Source: Undibacterium sp. 5I1 (GTDB lineage Bacteria; Pseudomonadota; Gammaproteobacteria; Burkholderiales; Burkholderiaceae_D). From it: a stretch of 64,000 nt of DNA. Shown here piece by piece: positions 40,346 through 49,172 of this stretch; position 1 is the stretch's first letter; each line of letters starts with the position of its first letter. The notes under the pieces are model-generated. The model had not been told where the DNA came from and did not search any database. It saw only the letters and a list, made by a program, of their open reading frames with translations. Made by a program: the position numbers and the translations under genes. The DNA lies in NCBI RefSeq assembly GCF_034314085.1, contig NZ_JAVIWI010000001.1, positions 1,612,001-1,676,000 on the forward strand, in the 5' to 3' direction.

Positions 40346-41447
40346 GGCGGATTCAGCTACGAAGAGCAACGGGAGGTAAGTTTTAGGGGGAGTATATCCA
40401 AATTATAAAAAACCTCAAACGGCGTTCGATAGCCGAGGCATTTCCTAGGGCGATGATTGAGTTGATTGACTGCCCGTTGCAACTGGGCTTGAGTGATTTC
40501 CTTGAAGTTGGTGTTCTTTGGAAAGTAGTATCGTAATAAGCCGTTCGTGTTCTCGTTGAGCCCCCGCTCCCAGGAATGATACGGATGAGCGAAGTACACT
40601 TGGGCTTGCAGATGTGCTGCGATGGACTCATGCCCTGCAAACTCCCTGCCATTATCGAACGTGATGGTATGGCAGTGCTGCTGATGTGGCGTGAGCAGTT
40701 GCTCGATGCTGGCAGCAACTCCTTGCGCGTGTTTGCTATGATGTTGCCGGGCTAAGGTAAAACGAGAGACACGATCGACCCGCGTAATGACGATACCTTG
40801 CTGTTTCTTGCCAATGATCGTATCGCCCTCCCAGTCGCCTAAGCAGATTTTTTGATCCACGATCGCGGGTCGTTGGTCAATGCTGATACGGTTCTTGAGC
40901 ATGCCCCGGCGCTGTTGACCACTACCGTAGCGTTTGCGGTAGGGCTTCTGACCCCGCAGATGCTTGAAGAGAGTGCCGCCCGCTCTGCGGTCAGCGTAGA
41001 TGCGCAGATAGACGGTTTCATGACTGATCTTCATTTTTTCCTGCCGTTCCAGGCTTAACCGTTCGATTGCTTGCTGCGGCGATAAGTCCATGCGCAGGTA
41101 GGTCGAGACGGCGAGCCAGTCGTTGTCATCAATACGTCGTGCGTTACGACTATTCTTTTGTCGTTCGTCGGCTATTTTTTTCGCTTGTAAGGGGCGCCAT
41201 CCGCTTCCTCCGGTATTGCGCTTGAGTTCCCTGTGGATGCTGGACTTATGACGATGGAGTGCGGCAGCAATCTCGCTGACTGTCTTTTTTTCTAACCGCA
41301 GTGCGTAAATTTGGTATCGTTCGTCTTGGGTTAGGTGTGTGTAGCGCATATTCGGCAACTTTCGACTGGCTGGTCAAAAGGCAGAATGCTATCGCATCTG
41401 ACCCTTTGACTTTTTATTCAACGTTGCTCTTCGTACTTGAATCCACC
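40346..41447 (-). mobile_element. IS30-family insertion sequence, copy 2 (1102 bp, intact)
   Basis: Same length, ends and gene as the copy at 29336-30437. It is flanked by its own 3-bp direct repeat GAG (40343-40345 and 41448-41450). I noticed only three base differences between copies (in the transposase Ser/Ile codon, a silent position, and the right end), so the two separated recently. It inserted 8 bp past the stop codon of the neighbouring Cache-domain gene without breaking it. Confidence 0.92.
40357..41358 (-). CDS. IS30-family transposase (copy 2)
   Basis: A 333-residue DDE transposase identical to copy 1 apart from an Ile where copy 1 has Ser (KMKISHETVYLRIYADRR). All catalytic segments (DWEGDTIIGK, TFDNGREFAGH and NENTNGLLRYYFPK) are intact, so both copies should be functional. 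Confidence 0.95.
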   Translation of the reverse strand: MPNMRYTHLTQDERYQIYALRLEKKTVSEIAAALHRHKSSIHRELKRNTGGSGWRPLQAKKIADERQKNSRNARRIDDNDWLAVSTYLRMDLSPQQAIERLSLERQEKMKISHETVYLRIYADRRAGGTLFKHLRGQKPYRKRYGSGQQRRGMLKNRISIDQRPAIVDQKICLGDWEGDTIIGKKQQGIVITRVDRVSRFTLARQHHSKHAQGVAASIEQLLTPHQQHCHTITFDNGREFAGHESIAAHLQAQVYFAHPYHSWERGLNENTNGLLRYYFPKNTNFKEITQAQLQRAVNQLNHRPRKCLGYRTPFEVFYNLDILPLKLTSRCSS

Positions 41448-41458
41448 GAGTTAATTCG

Positions 41459-41923
41459 TTATTGCTTATAGATTCCGCAGCCAATAAAAAAATCGTCCAC
41501 TTTTTCAACGTAGGTCGATTTATTCTCCAATGCCTTGGTCAATGGATTTGGCCATTGATAATCAACCCAGCCGCTACCTTTGCTCTTGATGATGGAAACC
41601 ATTTCTTTGCCAACATAAACGTTACCGGCTTTTAGTTCTATTAAATTTTTACCGACCATTCTTGGGTTGTTACCATGCGCTAAATTGACCGCATTCATGT
41701 CGTAAGCAATCAAATACAGATCGCGGTCATGAAACTCTTTATTCGCCGGATTACTAAAATCGGCAAATGCTTTTTCTTTACCTTGCGCTTTAATTGCTGC
41801 AATACCTTTTTTTACCATCGCGATGGCCTGATCTGCTGTATCGTGATCATCGGCCGCAAAAGCTACTGGCAAAAAGCTGATACTTAGTAGACATGCGATC
41901 AAAAGTTTATTAAACAATTTCAT
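41459..41923 (-). CDS. Secreted single-Cache-domain protein, paralogue 1
   Basis: A 154-residue periplasmic protein. A signal peptide (KLLIACLLSISFLPVAFAAD) is followed by a Cache_2-type domain (AIAMVKKGIAAIKAQGKEKA, HDRDLYLIAYDMNAVNLAHG, GSGWVDYQWPNP) and a C-terminal GCGIYKQ. Free-standing Cache domains may bind small carboxylates or amines, but no partner is visible. The start at 41923 has a GAGGAG site 8 nt upstream. It is about 80 percent identical by eye to the next gene upstream, a tandem duplicate. Confidence 0.85.
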   Translation of the reverse strand: MKLFNKLLIACLLSISFLPVAFAADDHDTADQAIAMVKKGIAAIKAQGKEKAFADFSNPANKEFHDRDLYLIAYDMNAVNLAHGNNPRMVGKNLIELKAGNVYVGKEMVSIIKSKGSGWVDYQWPNPLTKALENKSTYVEKVDDFFIGCGIYKQ

Positions 41924-42045
41924 TATGAATCTCCTCAATTGTTGCCGTTAAAATTCTTGAAACACGAATACACGATAAAAAAAGTAGAACTTAAGTAATG
42001 ATTAAATAGCGATCAACTAAACTATGAATCAACAAATCTGGAAAC

Positions 42046-42078
42046 CAAAAAAGCCACTCTGATTTGAGTGGCTTTTTA
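42046..42078 (-). terminator. Intrinsic terminator between the Cache-domain paralogues
   Basis: AAAAAAGCCACTC and GAGTGGCTTTTT pair with a short loop (TGATTT), giving U-runs on both strands. It lies 10 bp after the stop of paralogue 2, so the two copies are largely separate transcripts. Confidence 0.85.
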
Positions 42079-42087
42079 ATATTAACG

Positions 42088-42549
42088 CTATTTGTAGATA
42101 CCACATCCAACAAAATAATCGTCAACTTTTTCTACATAAGTCGATTTAGTTTCTAAGACTTTAGTCACCGGATTTGGCCATTGATAATCGATCCAACCGC
42201 TCCCCTTCGATTTGATAATGGCAATCATTTCCTTAACTACAAATTTATCGCCCGCTTTTAACTCAATCAGATTTTTGCCCATCATCTTAGGATTATTCCC
42301 ATGCGACAAATTAATACCGTTTAAATCATAGGCGATTAGATATAAATCACGATCATGGAAATCTTTGTTTGCTGTATTGGCAAATTCAGCAAACGCTTTT
42401 TCTTTTCCTTGTGACTTAATCGCTGCAATACCCTTTTTTACCATCGCTATCGCCTGATCTGTAGTGCCACGATCTTCTGCAGCAAACGCTACAGGCAGAA
42501 AGCTCAGACTCAACACGCATGACATTAGAAATTTACTAAAAACGTTCAT
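42088..42549 (-). CDS. Secreted single-Cache-domain protein, paralogue 2
   Basis: A 153-residue periplasmic protein with signal peptide (FLMSCVLSLSFLPVAFAAE) and the same Cache domain as paralogue 1 (HDRDLYLIAYDLNGINLSHG, GSGWIDYQWPNP, GCGIYK). A GAGGAG ribosome site precedes the ATG. The conserved single C-terminal Cys near the end is shared by both copies and could make a disulfide or bind a ligand. The function is unknown. Confidence 0.85.
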   Translation of the reverse strand: MNVFSKFLMSCVLSLSFLPVAFAAEDRGTTDQAIAMVKKGIAAIKSQGKEKAFAEFANTANKDFHDRDLYLIAYDLNGINLSHGNNPKMMGKNLIELKAGDKFVVKEMIAIIKSKGSGWIDYQWPNPVTKVLETKSTYVEKVDDYFVGCGIYK

Positions 42550-42829
42550 TATTTATCTCCTCAATAGATCGATTGGGACGAATCAACAACTCTTGAAATG
42601 CAATTTTTAAAGCCTGTCGATAATTGATTTACACGCAGCGCGCAAAACTAAACAGATTTTTAAATCAGTTTTCAACATGCTGTTACCTAGAATAAATACA
42701 AAGCTGTGCTAACGCAAGCAGATAAAGCGTGAATAATTTGGGAGGAATTTGTTTATCAGCGCATTTGAAGAAAATTCAAATACAGACATTGATGAAGCGA
42801 TAAATCTTGGAAGGGGAAGTTCTTCGGAA

Positions 42830-42930
42830 GGAGGCGAGCCTGATCTGCGGCACTTACGGGAAATGACTGTGGCTGCTTCGTTCCCGACCTGACCAGATTG
42901 GCCACGCCGCAATGCGCAGGGGCCCGCCAG
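42830..42930 (-). ncRNA. ffs: Signal recognition particle RNA (4.5S type)
   Basis: The minus strand carries the conserved SRP tetraloop domain GGTCAGGTCGGGAACGAAGC followed by AGCCACAG, as in bacterial 4.5S RNA. The outer stem is closed by GGCGGGCC (42928-42921) and GGCTCGCC (42840-42833) with one G-U pair, giving an RNA of about 100 nt. A TATAAT -10 box lies at 42935-42940, 6-7 bp before the 5' end; no good -35 is visible. Short reading frames over this region are shadows. Confidence 0.93.
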
Positions 42931-42934
42931 CACA

Positions 42935-42940
42935 CATTAT
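42935..42940 (-). promoter_or_regulatory. -10 box of the SRP RNA gene
   Basis: TATAAT on the minus strand, 6 bp before the first base of the outer SRP stem. The -35 region is weak. Confidence 0.6.
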
Positions 42941-43404
42941 AGCGTATGACCACTGGCTCGTGCTGGCATTTTTATCTGGAAAATTAATCCTGCCAAAATT
43001 AATCTATACCTGATCTAAGCCTACTCTATTCAGGTTTGGATTCAGGTTTGGATTGGGCGTTTGTGCCGTATGGGCTCTGTATTAATCAATTCGTGACCCA
43101 CTCACCCATCCTGAGTTTTAGCATGCTCTTCATCAAACACCTGCTTATTCCATCCCCATAAATTCTGTTTTCATCTTCACTCAGAGCTATTTCGTCGCTT
43201 TTTGATGGAATGCAATGACCAAGTCTTTTATTGTGCAAACTGCAAAAAATATAGCTCAGTGACGACATTAATAAAGGCATCAATAAAAAATTGATCGATG
43301 CAAAACATATTGTAATTTTGAAAATTACTGATCACAATTCAACAGCTTGCTTTTTTTGCACTGCGCCGTATAAAACATCAGCACTTTAAAACACTTTTTA
43401 GGGA
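42941..43404. other. Spacer between SRP RNA and the ABC operon
   Basis: About 460 bp, no credible gene on either strand. It should contain the ABC operon promoter, but I cannot place a clear -35/-10 pair. Confidence 0.4.
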
Positions 43405-43410
43405 ATGGTC

Positions 43411-44340
43411 ATGGAACTACGCATACAGAATTTATCCAAGCAATATAGCAATGGTGTACAGGCACTTAATCATATTTCTTTGACGATTCCGGCTGGCATG
43501 TTTGGCTTGCTGGGCCCCAACGGTGCGGGCAAATCTACTTTGATGCGCACCTTGGCAACATTGCAGGATGCTGATTCTGGTACTGCGCAGTTAGACACAA
43601 TGGATATTAAGACGCATAAAGATGACGTGCGTCGCGTACTCGGCTATTTGCCACAAGACTTTGGCTTGTATCCTAAAGTCAGCGCCTATGATTTATTGGA
43701 TCATTTTGCGGTACTCAAAGGACTTTCTAACGGTAAGCAACGCAAAGAAGTCGTAGAAGGTTTGCTACATCAAACGAATTTATTCGACGTAAAAAATAAA
43801 CATGTCGGTGGTTTTTCTGGCGGTATGCGCCAACGTTTCGGGATTGCGCAAGCGCTACTGGGTAATCCAAAACTGATTATCGTCGATGAGCCAACGGCTG
43901 GCCTTGATCCAGAAGAACGCGTGCGTTTTCACAATCTGTTATCTGACATCGGCAGTGACAAAATCGTTATTCTCTCTACCCATATCGTGGAAGACGTAGC
44001 AGATTTATGTAATCACATGGCCGTCATTAACAAAGGCGCTGTTATTTTGACGGGTCAGCCATTGCAATTGATTGATCAGATTCAAGGCAAAATTTGGAAA
44101 CGTTTTATCGAGAAGAGCGAGCTGGCGCACTTCCAACAACAATATCAGGTGATTTCTAGTCGCCTGACATCCGGCCGCACGCTCGTGCATGTGTATGCAG
44201 ATAGCAATCCTGGCGATAGTTTTACCCAAGCGCAAGGTAATTTAGAAGACGTCTATTTCTCTGCCATGGCAAATCTCTTGCCGCAGCAGTTGCCGCTAGG
44301 GCTGCAACAACATTCAGCATCTGCTGTGCAAGCCGCTTAA
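43411..44340 (+). CDS. ABC transporter ATP-binding protein
   Basis: A 309-residue ATPase of the multidrug/CcmA-like class. Walker A is GPNGAGKST, the signature is GGFSGGMRQRF, and Walker B is LIIVDEPTAGLDPEE. A C-terminal region of about 90 residues follows the nucleotide-binding domain. The start at 43411 (MELRIQNLSKQYSNG) is preferred because AGGGA lies 6 nt before it, whereas it abuts the ATG at 43405. The gene ends 9 bp before the permease-peptidase fusion and surely works with it. Confidence 0.93.
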   Translation: MELRIQNLSKQYSNGVQALNHISLTIPAGMFGLLGPNGAGKSTLMRTLATLQDADSGTAQLDTMDIKTHKDDVRRVLGYLPQDFGLYPKVSAYDLLDHFAVLKGLSNGKQRKEVVEGLLHQTNLFDVKNKHVGGFSGGMRQRFGIAQALLGNPKLIIVDEPTAGLDPEERVRFHNLLSDIGSDKIVILSTHIVEDVADLCNHMAVINKGAVILTGQPLQLIDQIQGKIWKRFIEKSELAHFQQQYQVISSRLTSGRTLVHVYADSNPGDSFTQAQGNLEDVYFSAMANLLPQQLPLGLQQHSASAVQAA

Positions 44341-44349
44341 GGGAAAAAT

Positions 44350-47300
44350 ATGCTTCCTATTATCCTCTTTGAGCTACGGCAAAAATCCCGCAGCATCTCT
44401 ACCTACGTGTATTTCCTGATGTTTTTCTCACTGGCGATGTTGTGGATTGCAGCAGCCGGCGGTGTGTTTGATGGCGCAGTGATCGACTTCGGTGGCAAGG
44501 TACACATCAACTCGCCAGTGGCGATTTCGCAGACCGTGACTTTCCTCGGTTATTTTGGTGTTGTGATTGTTGCGGCCATGATGGGCCGGGCGATACAACA
44601 AGATACTGAACACAATATCTGGCACTTTTTCTATAGCTCACCGATCAGCAAATTTCAGTATTTAGGTGGTCGTTATGTTGGTGCGCTACTCACTCTGATT
44701 CTGATTTTTTCTAGTATCAGTCTGGGCGCATGGTTAGGTTGTTATTTACCGGGCCTGAGTAAAAACTTCCTTGGCCCTATGATTCCCGCGGCCTATGTTG
44801 CGCCCTATCTGACTTCATTAATCCCAAATCTGATGATCTTCGGCGCCTTGTTTTTTACGCTGGGTGCGCTGTATCGTCGTATGTTGCCGGTGTATGTTTG
44901 TAGCGTCGTTTTACTCATCGGTTATCTGGTTGCTGGCACTTTAGCGCGCGACGTTGATGACAGAACATTAGCCGCTCTGCTCGATCCGTTTGGGTCGCGT
45001 GCAATCAGTCGTGTGACTGAATACTGGAGCATTACGGATAAGAACACCCGTATTGTGCCTATGCAAGGCCTGCTGTTATATAACCGCTTGATCTGGGGTG
45101 CCGTCGGATTATTAGCACTGGTGCTTTGTTATTGGCGTTTTGATTTTGCGGCAATCACCGCTGGTGGCAAACAAAAAAAAGAAACGACTAAAAAAGTTGC
45201 GCCAGCAGTAGTTAACATTCCACTGGTAACGCCCAACTACAGCAGCTCAAATATCTTCTCTTTGTTTATCCGCCAATGCTGGCTTAACCTGCGCGAAACC
45301 GTTAAAAACGTTTATTTCATCGTCATTGCGTTAACCGGTGTGATGTTCATGTTTTCGCTCTCCGGCGCGCTGAGCAAAATGTATGGCACAACGACCTATC
45401 CGGTCACCTATGCAGTACTGGATTTACTCGGTGGCAGTTTTAGTCTATTCATGCTGATCATTACTACCTTCTACGCAGGCGAGCTGGTATGGCGCGAACG
45501 TGATGCCAGAATTGCGCAATTGCTGGATGCGTTACCAATACCGAATTGGGTACCATTGATGGCGAAGCTAGTTGCCTTAATCAGCCTGCAAGGCATCTTG
45601 TTATTCGTTTTAATGTTGTGCGGGATTGTGATTCAAACCTTTAAGGGATATACCCATTACGAGCTTGGTCAATATCTGCAACATCTGTTTCTAATGCAAT
45701 GGCCCGGTTACGCCTTAATCGCCGTTCTGGCAATCTCTATCCAAGTGATATTAAATAACAAATACGTCGGTTATTTCGTCATGATCGCGTATTACATCGC
45801 CACGATCGCATTACCTGCGCTGGGTCTTGAGCATCCTATGATCATGTACGCCGGTGGGCCGACACCACGTTATTCCGACATGAATGGCTACGGACATAAC
45901 TTGCCGCAAGTGTTCTGGTATCAACTGTATTGGACTGGTGCCGCGCTGGTGCTCTTGGGTTTGTCGATGTTGATGTCGGTACGCGGTACGGCTGGCGAAT
46001 GGCGTCATCGCCTGGGTCAGACGCGATTGAGTATGACGCCTGCGATCAGGTCTACCCTGATCGTCGGATGTCTAATGTTTGTTAGTGTCGGCGGCCTGTT
46101 GCTCTACTACACCAATATCGTCAATCATTACGAGAACAGTTTTGACCGGGAAGAAGACCGAGCTGAGTATGAAAAGCACTATAAAAAATACGAGGCAATG
46201 CCGCAGCCACGGATTACCGATATCAAAGTGGCAGTAGATATCTTCCCCGAGACACGCACTGCCCATGCCAAAGCCAGCTATCAACTCGTCAATAAAGGGA
46301 CGACACCAATCAGCGAAATCTTTATCACACAAAATAAAGATATTCGAATGGATCAAGTCCATTTTGATCGTAACGCTGTATTAGCGATCCAAGACAAGAC
46401 AGGTTTCTATAGCTATAAACTCACGCCCGCCTTAGACGCTGGCGACAAACTCAATCTTGATTTTGAACTGGAGTTTGCACCAAAAGGTGTGGCAGGCATG
46501 GGTAGCGAAAGCCAAATCCTGAACAACGGTAGCTTCTTTAACAGTAGCGCTTTTCCACATCTCGGGTACCAATCTGTAACAGAACTCAGTGATGACAAAC
46601 AGCGTAAGAAACATGGCTTAACTGAGAAAGAAAGAATGCGCGAACGCGACGACCCCAAAGGTCTGACCAATAGCTATTTAGCTAACGACGCCGACTGGAT
46701 ACGCTTTGACGCAACCGTGTCTACCAGCGCAGATCAGATTGGCATTGCGCCGGGGCGACTAGATAAAGAATGGACAGAAAACGACAGGCATTATTTCCAC
46801 TACGCGCCGGATAAACCTATTCTGAATTTCTTCGCATTTTTATCAGCACGTTACAGCGTTAAGAAAGCGCAATGGAATGATGTCGCGATTGAAATCGACT
46901 ACCAAAAAGGTCATGAATACAATCTGGATCGCATGATCAAAGGTGTGCAAGAGTCGCTGACGTATTACACCAAGAACTTCGGCCCTTATCAACATAAAAT
47001 GGTTCGCATTGTCGAGTTCCCGCGTTATGCAAGCTTCGCGCAAGCCTTCCCGAATACGATTCCATTTTCGGAAAGTATCGGCTTTATTGCCAAAGTAGAT
47101 GACAAAGATCCCAAAGACCTGGACTATCCGTTTTATGTTACGGCACATGAAGTAGCACATCAATGGTGGGGACATCAGGTGGTGTCGGGCAATACCAAAG
47201 GTGCGACGATACTGGTAGAAACCTTAGCGCAATATTCTGCCCTGATGGTCATGGAAAAAACCTACGGTAAAGACAAAATGCGTAAGTTCCTCAAATACGA

Positions 47301-47931
47301 ACTGGATCAGTATTTATTCGGTCGCGGACAAGAGCGTAAGAAGGAACTGCCAATTGCCTTTAACGAAAATCAAGGTTATATCCATTACTCAAAAGGTAGT
47401 CTGGTGATGTACTTGCTACAAAGCCAGATTGGTCAGGACAAAGTCAATGCTGCTTTACGCGATGTGCTAGCGCAATATGCCAACAAAGGCGCGCCCTACC
47501 CTAGTAGTAAAGTACTGGTCGATGCACTGCGCAAGGTGACGCCAGAGGACAAACAAGCACTGATCACTGACCTGTTTGAATCCATCATCCTATTTGAGAA
47601 TCGCGCCTTGTCCGCCAGCGCCAAAGCAGTTGGCAACGGTCAGCATGAGGTCACGCTCAAAGCCAGTATGAATAAACTCAAAGCTGATGAACTTGGCGCA
47701 GAAAAAGAAGTCCCGCTGCACGAATGGATAGATATCGGCGTCGACGACAAAGATGGCAATCCCTTGCTGCGTGAACGTAAATTCATTGATCGTAAAGAGA
47801 TGACATTTACGATGTTAGTCAAAGGTGAGCCAGCTAAGGCAGGGGTTGATCCAGACAATTTATATATTGACCGCAAACCTGACGACAACTTGATTAAGGT
47901 GGAAATGGCGCGAAGTAATATCGAAAGATAA
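44350..47931 (+). CDS. ABC transporter permease fused to an M1-family aminopeptidase domain
   Basis: A 1193-residue inner-membrane protein. The N-terminal 590 residues hold about a dozen hydrophobic helices in two blocks (for example QTVTFLGYFGVVIVAAMMG and FIVIALTGVMFMFSLSGALS). The rest is a periplasmic-side gluzincin of the M1 type with HEVAHQWWGHQ (zinc His933 and His937) and a downstream Glu in ETLAQYSALMVME. The GAMEN exopeptidase loop is replaced by FAQAFPNTIPFSESIG, as in other fusions of this type. It is likely an ABC exporter or importer whose permease carries its own peptidase. The substrate is unknown. Confidence 0.9.
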   Translation: MLPIILFELRQKSRSISTYVYFLMFFSLAMLWIAAAGGVFDGAVIDFGGKVHINSPVAISQTVTFLGYFGVVIVAAMMGRAIQQDTEHNIWHFFYSSPISKFQYLGGRYVGALLTLILIFSSISLGAWLGCYLPGLSKNFLGPMIPAAYVAPYLTSLIPNLMIFGALFFTLGALYRRMLPVYVCSVVLLIGYLVAGTLARDVDDRTLAALLDPFGSRAISRVTEYWSITDKNTRIVPMQGLLLYNRLIWGAVGLLALVLCYWRFDFAAITAGGKQKKETTKKVAPAVVNIPLVTPNYSSSNIFSLFIRQCWLNLRETVKNVYFIVIALTGVMFMFSLSGALSKMYGTTTYPVTYAVLDLLGGSFSLFMLIITTFYAGELVWRERDARIAQLLDALPIPNWVPLMAKLVALISLQGILLFVLMLCGIVIQTFKGYTHYELGQYLQHLFLMQWPGYALIAVLAISIQVILNNKYVGYFVMIAYYIATIALPALGLEHPMIMYAGGPTPRYSDMNGYGHNLPQVFWYQLYWTGAALVLLGLSMLMSVRGTAGEWRHRLGQTRLSMTPAIRSTLIVGCLMFVSVGGLLLYYTNIVNHYENSFDREEDRAEYEKHYKKYEAMPQPRITDIKVAVDIFPETRTAHAKASYQLVNKGTTPISEIFITQNKDIRMDQVHFDRNAVLAIQDKTGFYSYKLTPALDAGDKLNLDFELEFAPKGVAGMGSESQILNNGSFFNSSAFPHLGYQSVTELSDDKQRKKHGLTEKERMRERDDPKGLTNSYLANDADWIRFDATVSTSADQIGIAPGRLDKEWTENDRHYFHYAPDKPILNFFAFLSARYSVKKAQWNDVAIEIDYQKGHEYNLDRMIKGVQESLTYYTKNFGPYQHKMVRIVEFPRYASFAQAFPNTIPFSESIGFIAKVDDKDPKDLDYPFYVTAHEVAHQWWGHQVVSGNTKGATILVETLAQYSALMVMEKTYGKDKMRKFLKYELDQYLFGRGQERKKELPIAFNENQGYIHYSKGSLVMYLLQSQIGQDKVNAALRDVLAQYANKGAPYPSSKVLVDALRKVTPEDKQALITDLFESIILFENRALSASAKAVGNGQHEVTLKASMNKLKADELGAEKEVPLHEWIDIGVDDKDGNPLLRERKFIDRKEMTFTMLVKGEPAKAGVDPDNLYIDRKPDDNLIKVEMARSNIER

Positions 47932-47965
47932 AGCACCGCGCCAGTAGAGTAGTAATGATCAGGGC

Positions 47966-48003
47966 GAACATGGCAAGCACTTGCTGTGTTCTCTTTTTTA
48001 TTT
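47966..48003 (+). terminator. Intrinsic terminator of the ABC/M1 operon
   Basis: GAACA...GCAAG, CA, CTTGC...TGTTC followed by TCTTTTTTATTT on the plus strand, 35 bp after the stop codon. Confidence 0.75.
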
Positions 48004-48112
48004 GAGCTGAATGAAGTTTTCGCCACTGCAGCGTTGTTACGGGATATAACAGATGTAAGTAATCATGCCTAAAAAAATTGCAGAAAATTTAAATAAAATA
48101 AATCAGAAAATT

Positions 48113-48200
48113 AATATACTCCCTCTATTTTTAAATAAATATGCCTCAAAGCCCAATTAATATATGGACAATTTAATATACAGCCAACCAGTATATTAAA
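48113..48200 (+). repeat. Dispersed element family, copy E
   Basis: Begins AATATACTCCCTC (48113), arm ATTTTTAAATAAATATGCC, inner repeat GCCCAATTAA...TATGGACAATTT, then AATATACAGCC and an ACCAGTATATTAAA end. 88 bp, between the ABC/M1 operon and the glutathione transferase gene. Only a doubtful 67-codon frame follows it. Confidence 0.75.
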
Positions 48201-48202
48201 TA

Positions 48203-48406
48203 ATGTCAATTGTTTGCCATAACGAGGTTACGGCGCAAGCAGCGATGTTATTTGATCTGCTTGATTATTTTTCTGGCGCCACGGGACTCTGGCTCAATCA
48301 CAATCCACGCACAGGCTTATGGCTGGATCATAGTGCCGAGATTATTTTTGCCGGATTGGGATTGCAGTTAATTGTGGGTCGCGAAGCAAGCTTGGCACAT
48401 CACTAA
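48203..48406 (+). CDS. Doubtful small reading frame after element copy E
   Basis: A 67-codon frame that starts 2 bp after the repeat element and ends overlapping the stop codon of the convergent glutathione transferase gene. It has an internal near-repeat (TGLWLNHNPR and TGLWLDHSAE) and no clear ribosome site. It may be the remnant 3' end of a gene cut by the element, or chance. I do not recognise it. Confidence 0.2.
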   Translation: MSIVCHNEVTAQAAMLFDLLDYFSGATGLWLNHNPRTGLWLDHSAEIIFAGLGLQLIVGREASLAHH

Positions 48407-49053
48407 AGCAAATCACTAATCGACACCACAGGCACTTTCGCCATTACAGCAATAAACAAATCCGATTGTAAGAATCCCTCCAGCCAGGCAATGAGATGTT
48501 TGTACCGGCTGGAGTAAAACCAATCTGCATCTACCAGCGCACATTGGCGTACAAACGGCAAAATCGCCAGATCGGCCATACTTAGCCGCTCGCCGCTTAA
48601 ATATTGGTGTTGTTGCAGGCGGCTATTTAGTATTGCCAGGAATACTTCGGCTCTTTCTCTATATGTTGTTGCGCTGTGCTCTGGAAAACGCTCAGCATAC
48701 TTATATCGATCCAGAGCCTGCTTAAACGTGCTGTCATTTTGACTAATCAAGTTTTGCACTTCGGTTGGCAATGCGCCGTCGGGCATCAAACATAATGCAG
48801 CGTCGTTTTGGTGATGTTGCGCCAGCGCCCAACACATGATGTCCAGGCTCTGGTCGATTACCCGTCCATCCGTCAATACCAACACAGGCACCGTGCCTTT
48901 GCGAGAAAGGTCAAGCATCTCTTGCGGTTTGTTACGCAAACTGACTTCTTGTATGTCAACATCGATACCACTGAGCTTGATCGCCAGTCGAGCACGCATG
49001 GCGTAAGGGCAGCGGCGAAAACTATATAACAAAGGTCTGGCAGTGGTGCTCAT
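48403..49053 (-). CDS. Glutathione S-transferase family protein
   Basis: A 216-residue protein with a thioredoxin-fold N-terminal domain (LLYSFRRCPYAMRARLAIKL, glutaredoxin-like CPYA at about residues 15-18) and an all-helical C-terminal domain (LSGERLSMADLAILPFVRQ). The thiol start is like that of beta/omega-type transferases. Substrate unknown. Monocistronic, convergent with the ABC/M1 operon. Confidence 0.88.
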   Translation of the reverse strand: MSTTARPLLYSFRRCPYAMRARLAIKLSGIDVDIQEVSLRNKPQEMLDLSRKGTVPVLVLTDGRVIDQSLDIMCWALAQHHQNDAALCLMPDGALPTEVQNLISQNDSTFKQALDRYKYAERFPEHSATTYRERAEVFLAILNSRLQQHQYLSGERLSMADLAILPFVRQCALVDADWFYSSRYKHLIAWLEGFLQSDLFIAVMAKVPVVSISDLL

Positions 49054-49172
49054 AAGGACTGGGTTTGATGACGGACTATAAATGATCGCTTAAGTATTAT
49101 TCTCTTCCGACAAATACGTAACCAACCAACAAGCTCAGCTCCGCATTTGATTCTGGATATATAAAGTCGAAT

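Noticed and set aside
29336..41447. The two IS30 copies as ends of a composite transposon
   Set aside because: Each copy has its own different 3-bp duplication (AAG and GAG), which indicates separate insertions, and the DNA between them is ordinary core genes such as dnaX and recR.
42709..42953. Two overlapping minus-strand reading frames of 65-74 codons
   Set aside because: They cover the SRP RNA and its promoter. The RNA motifs explain the sequence.
43086..43283. A 65-codon minus-strand frame in the spacer before the ABC operon
   Set aside because: No ribosome site or recognisable feature; composition fits non-coding AT-rich spacer.
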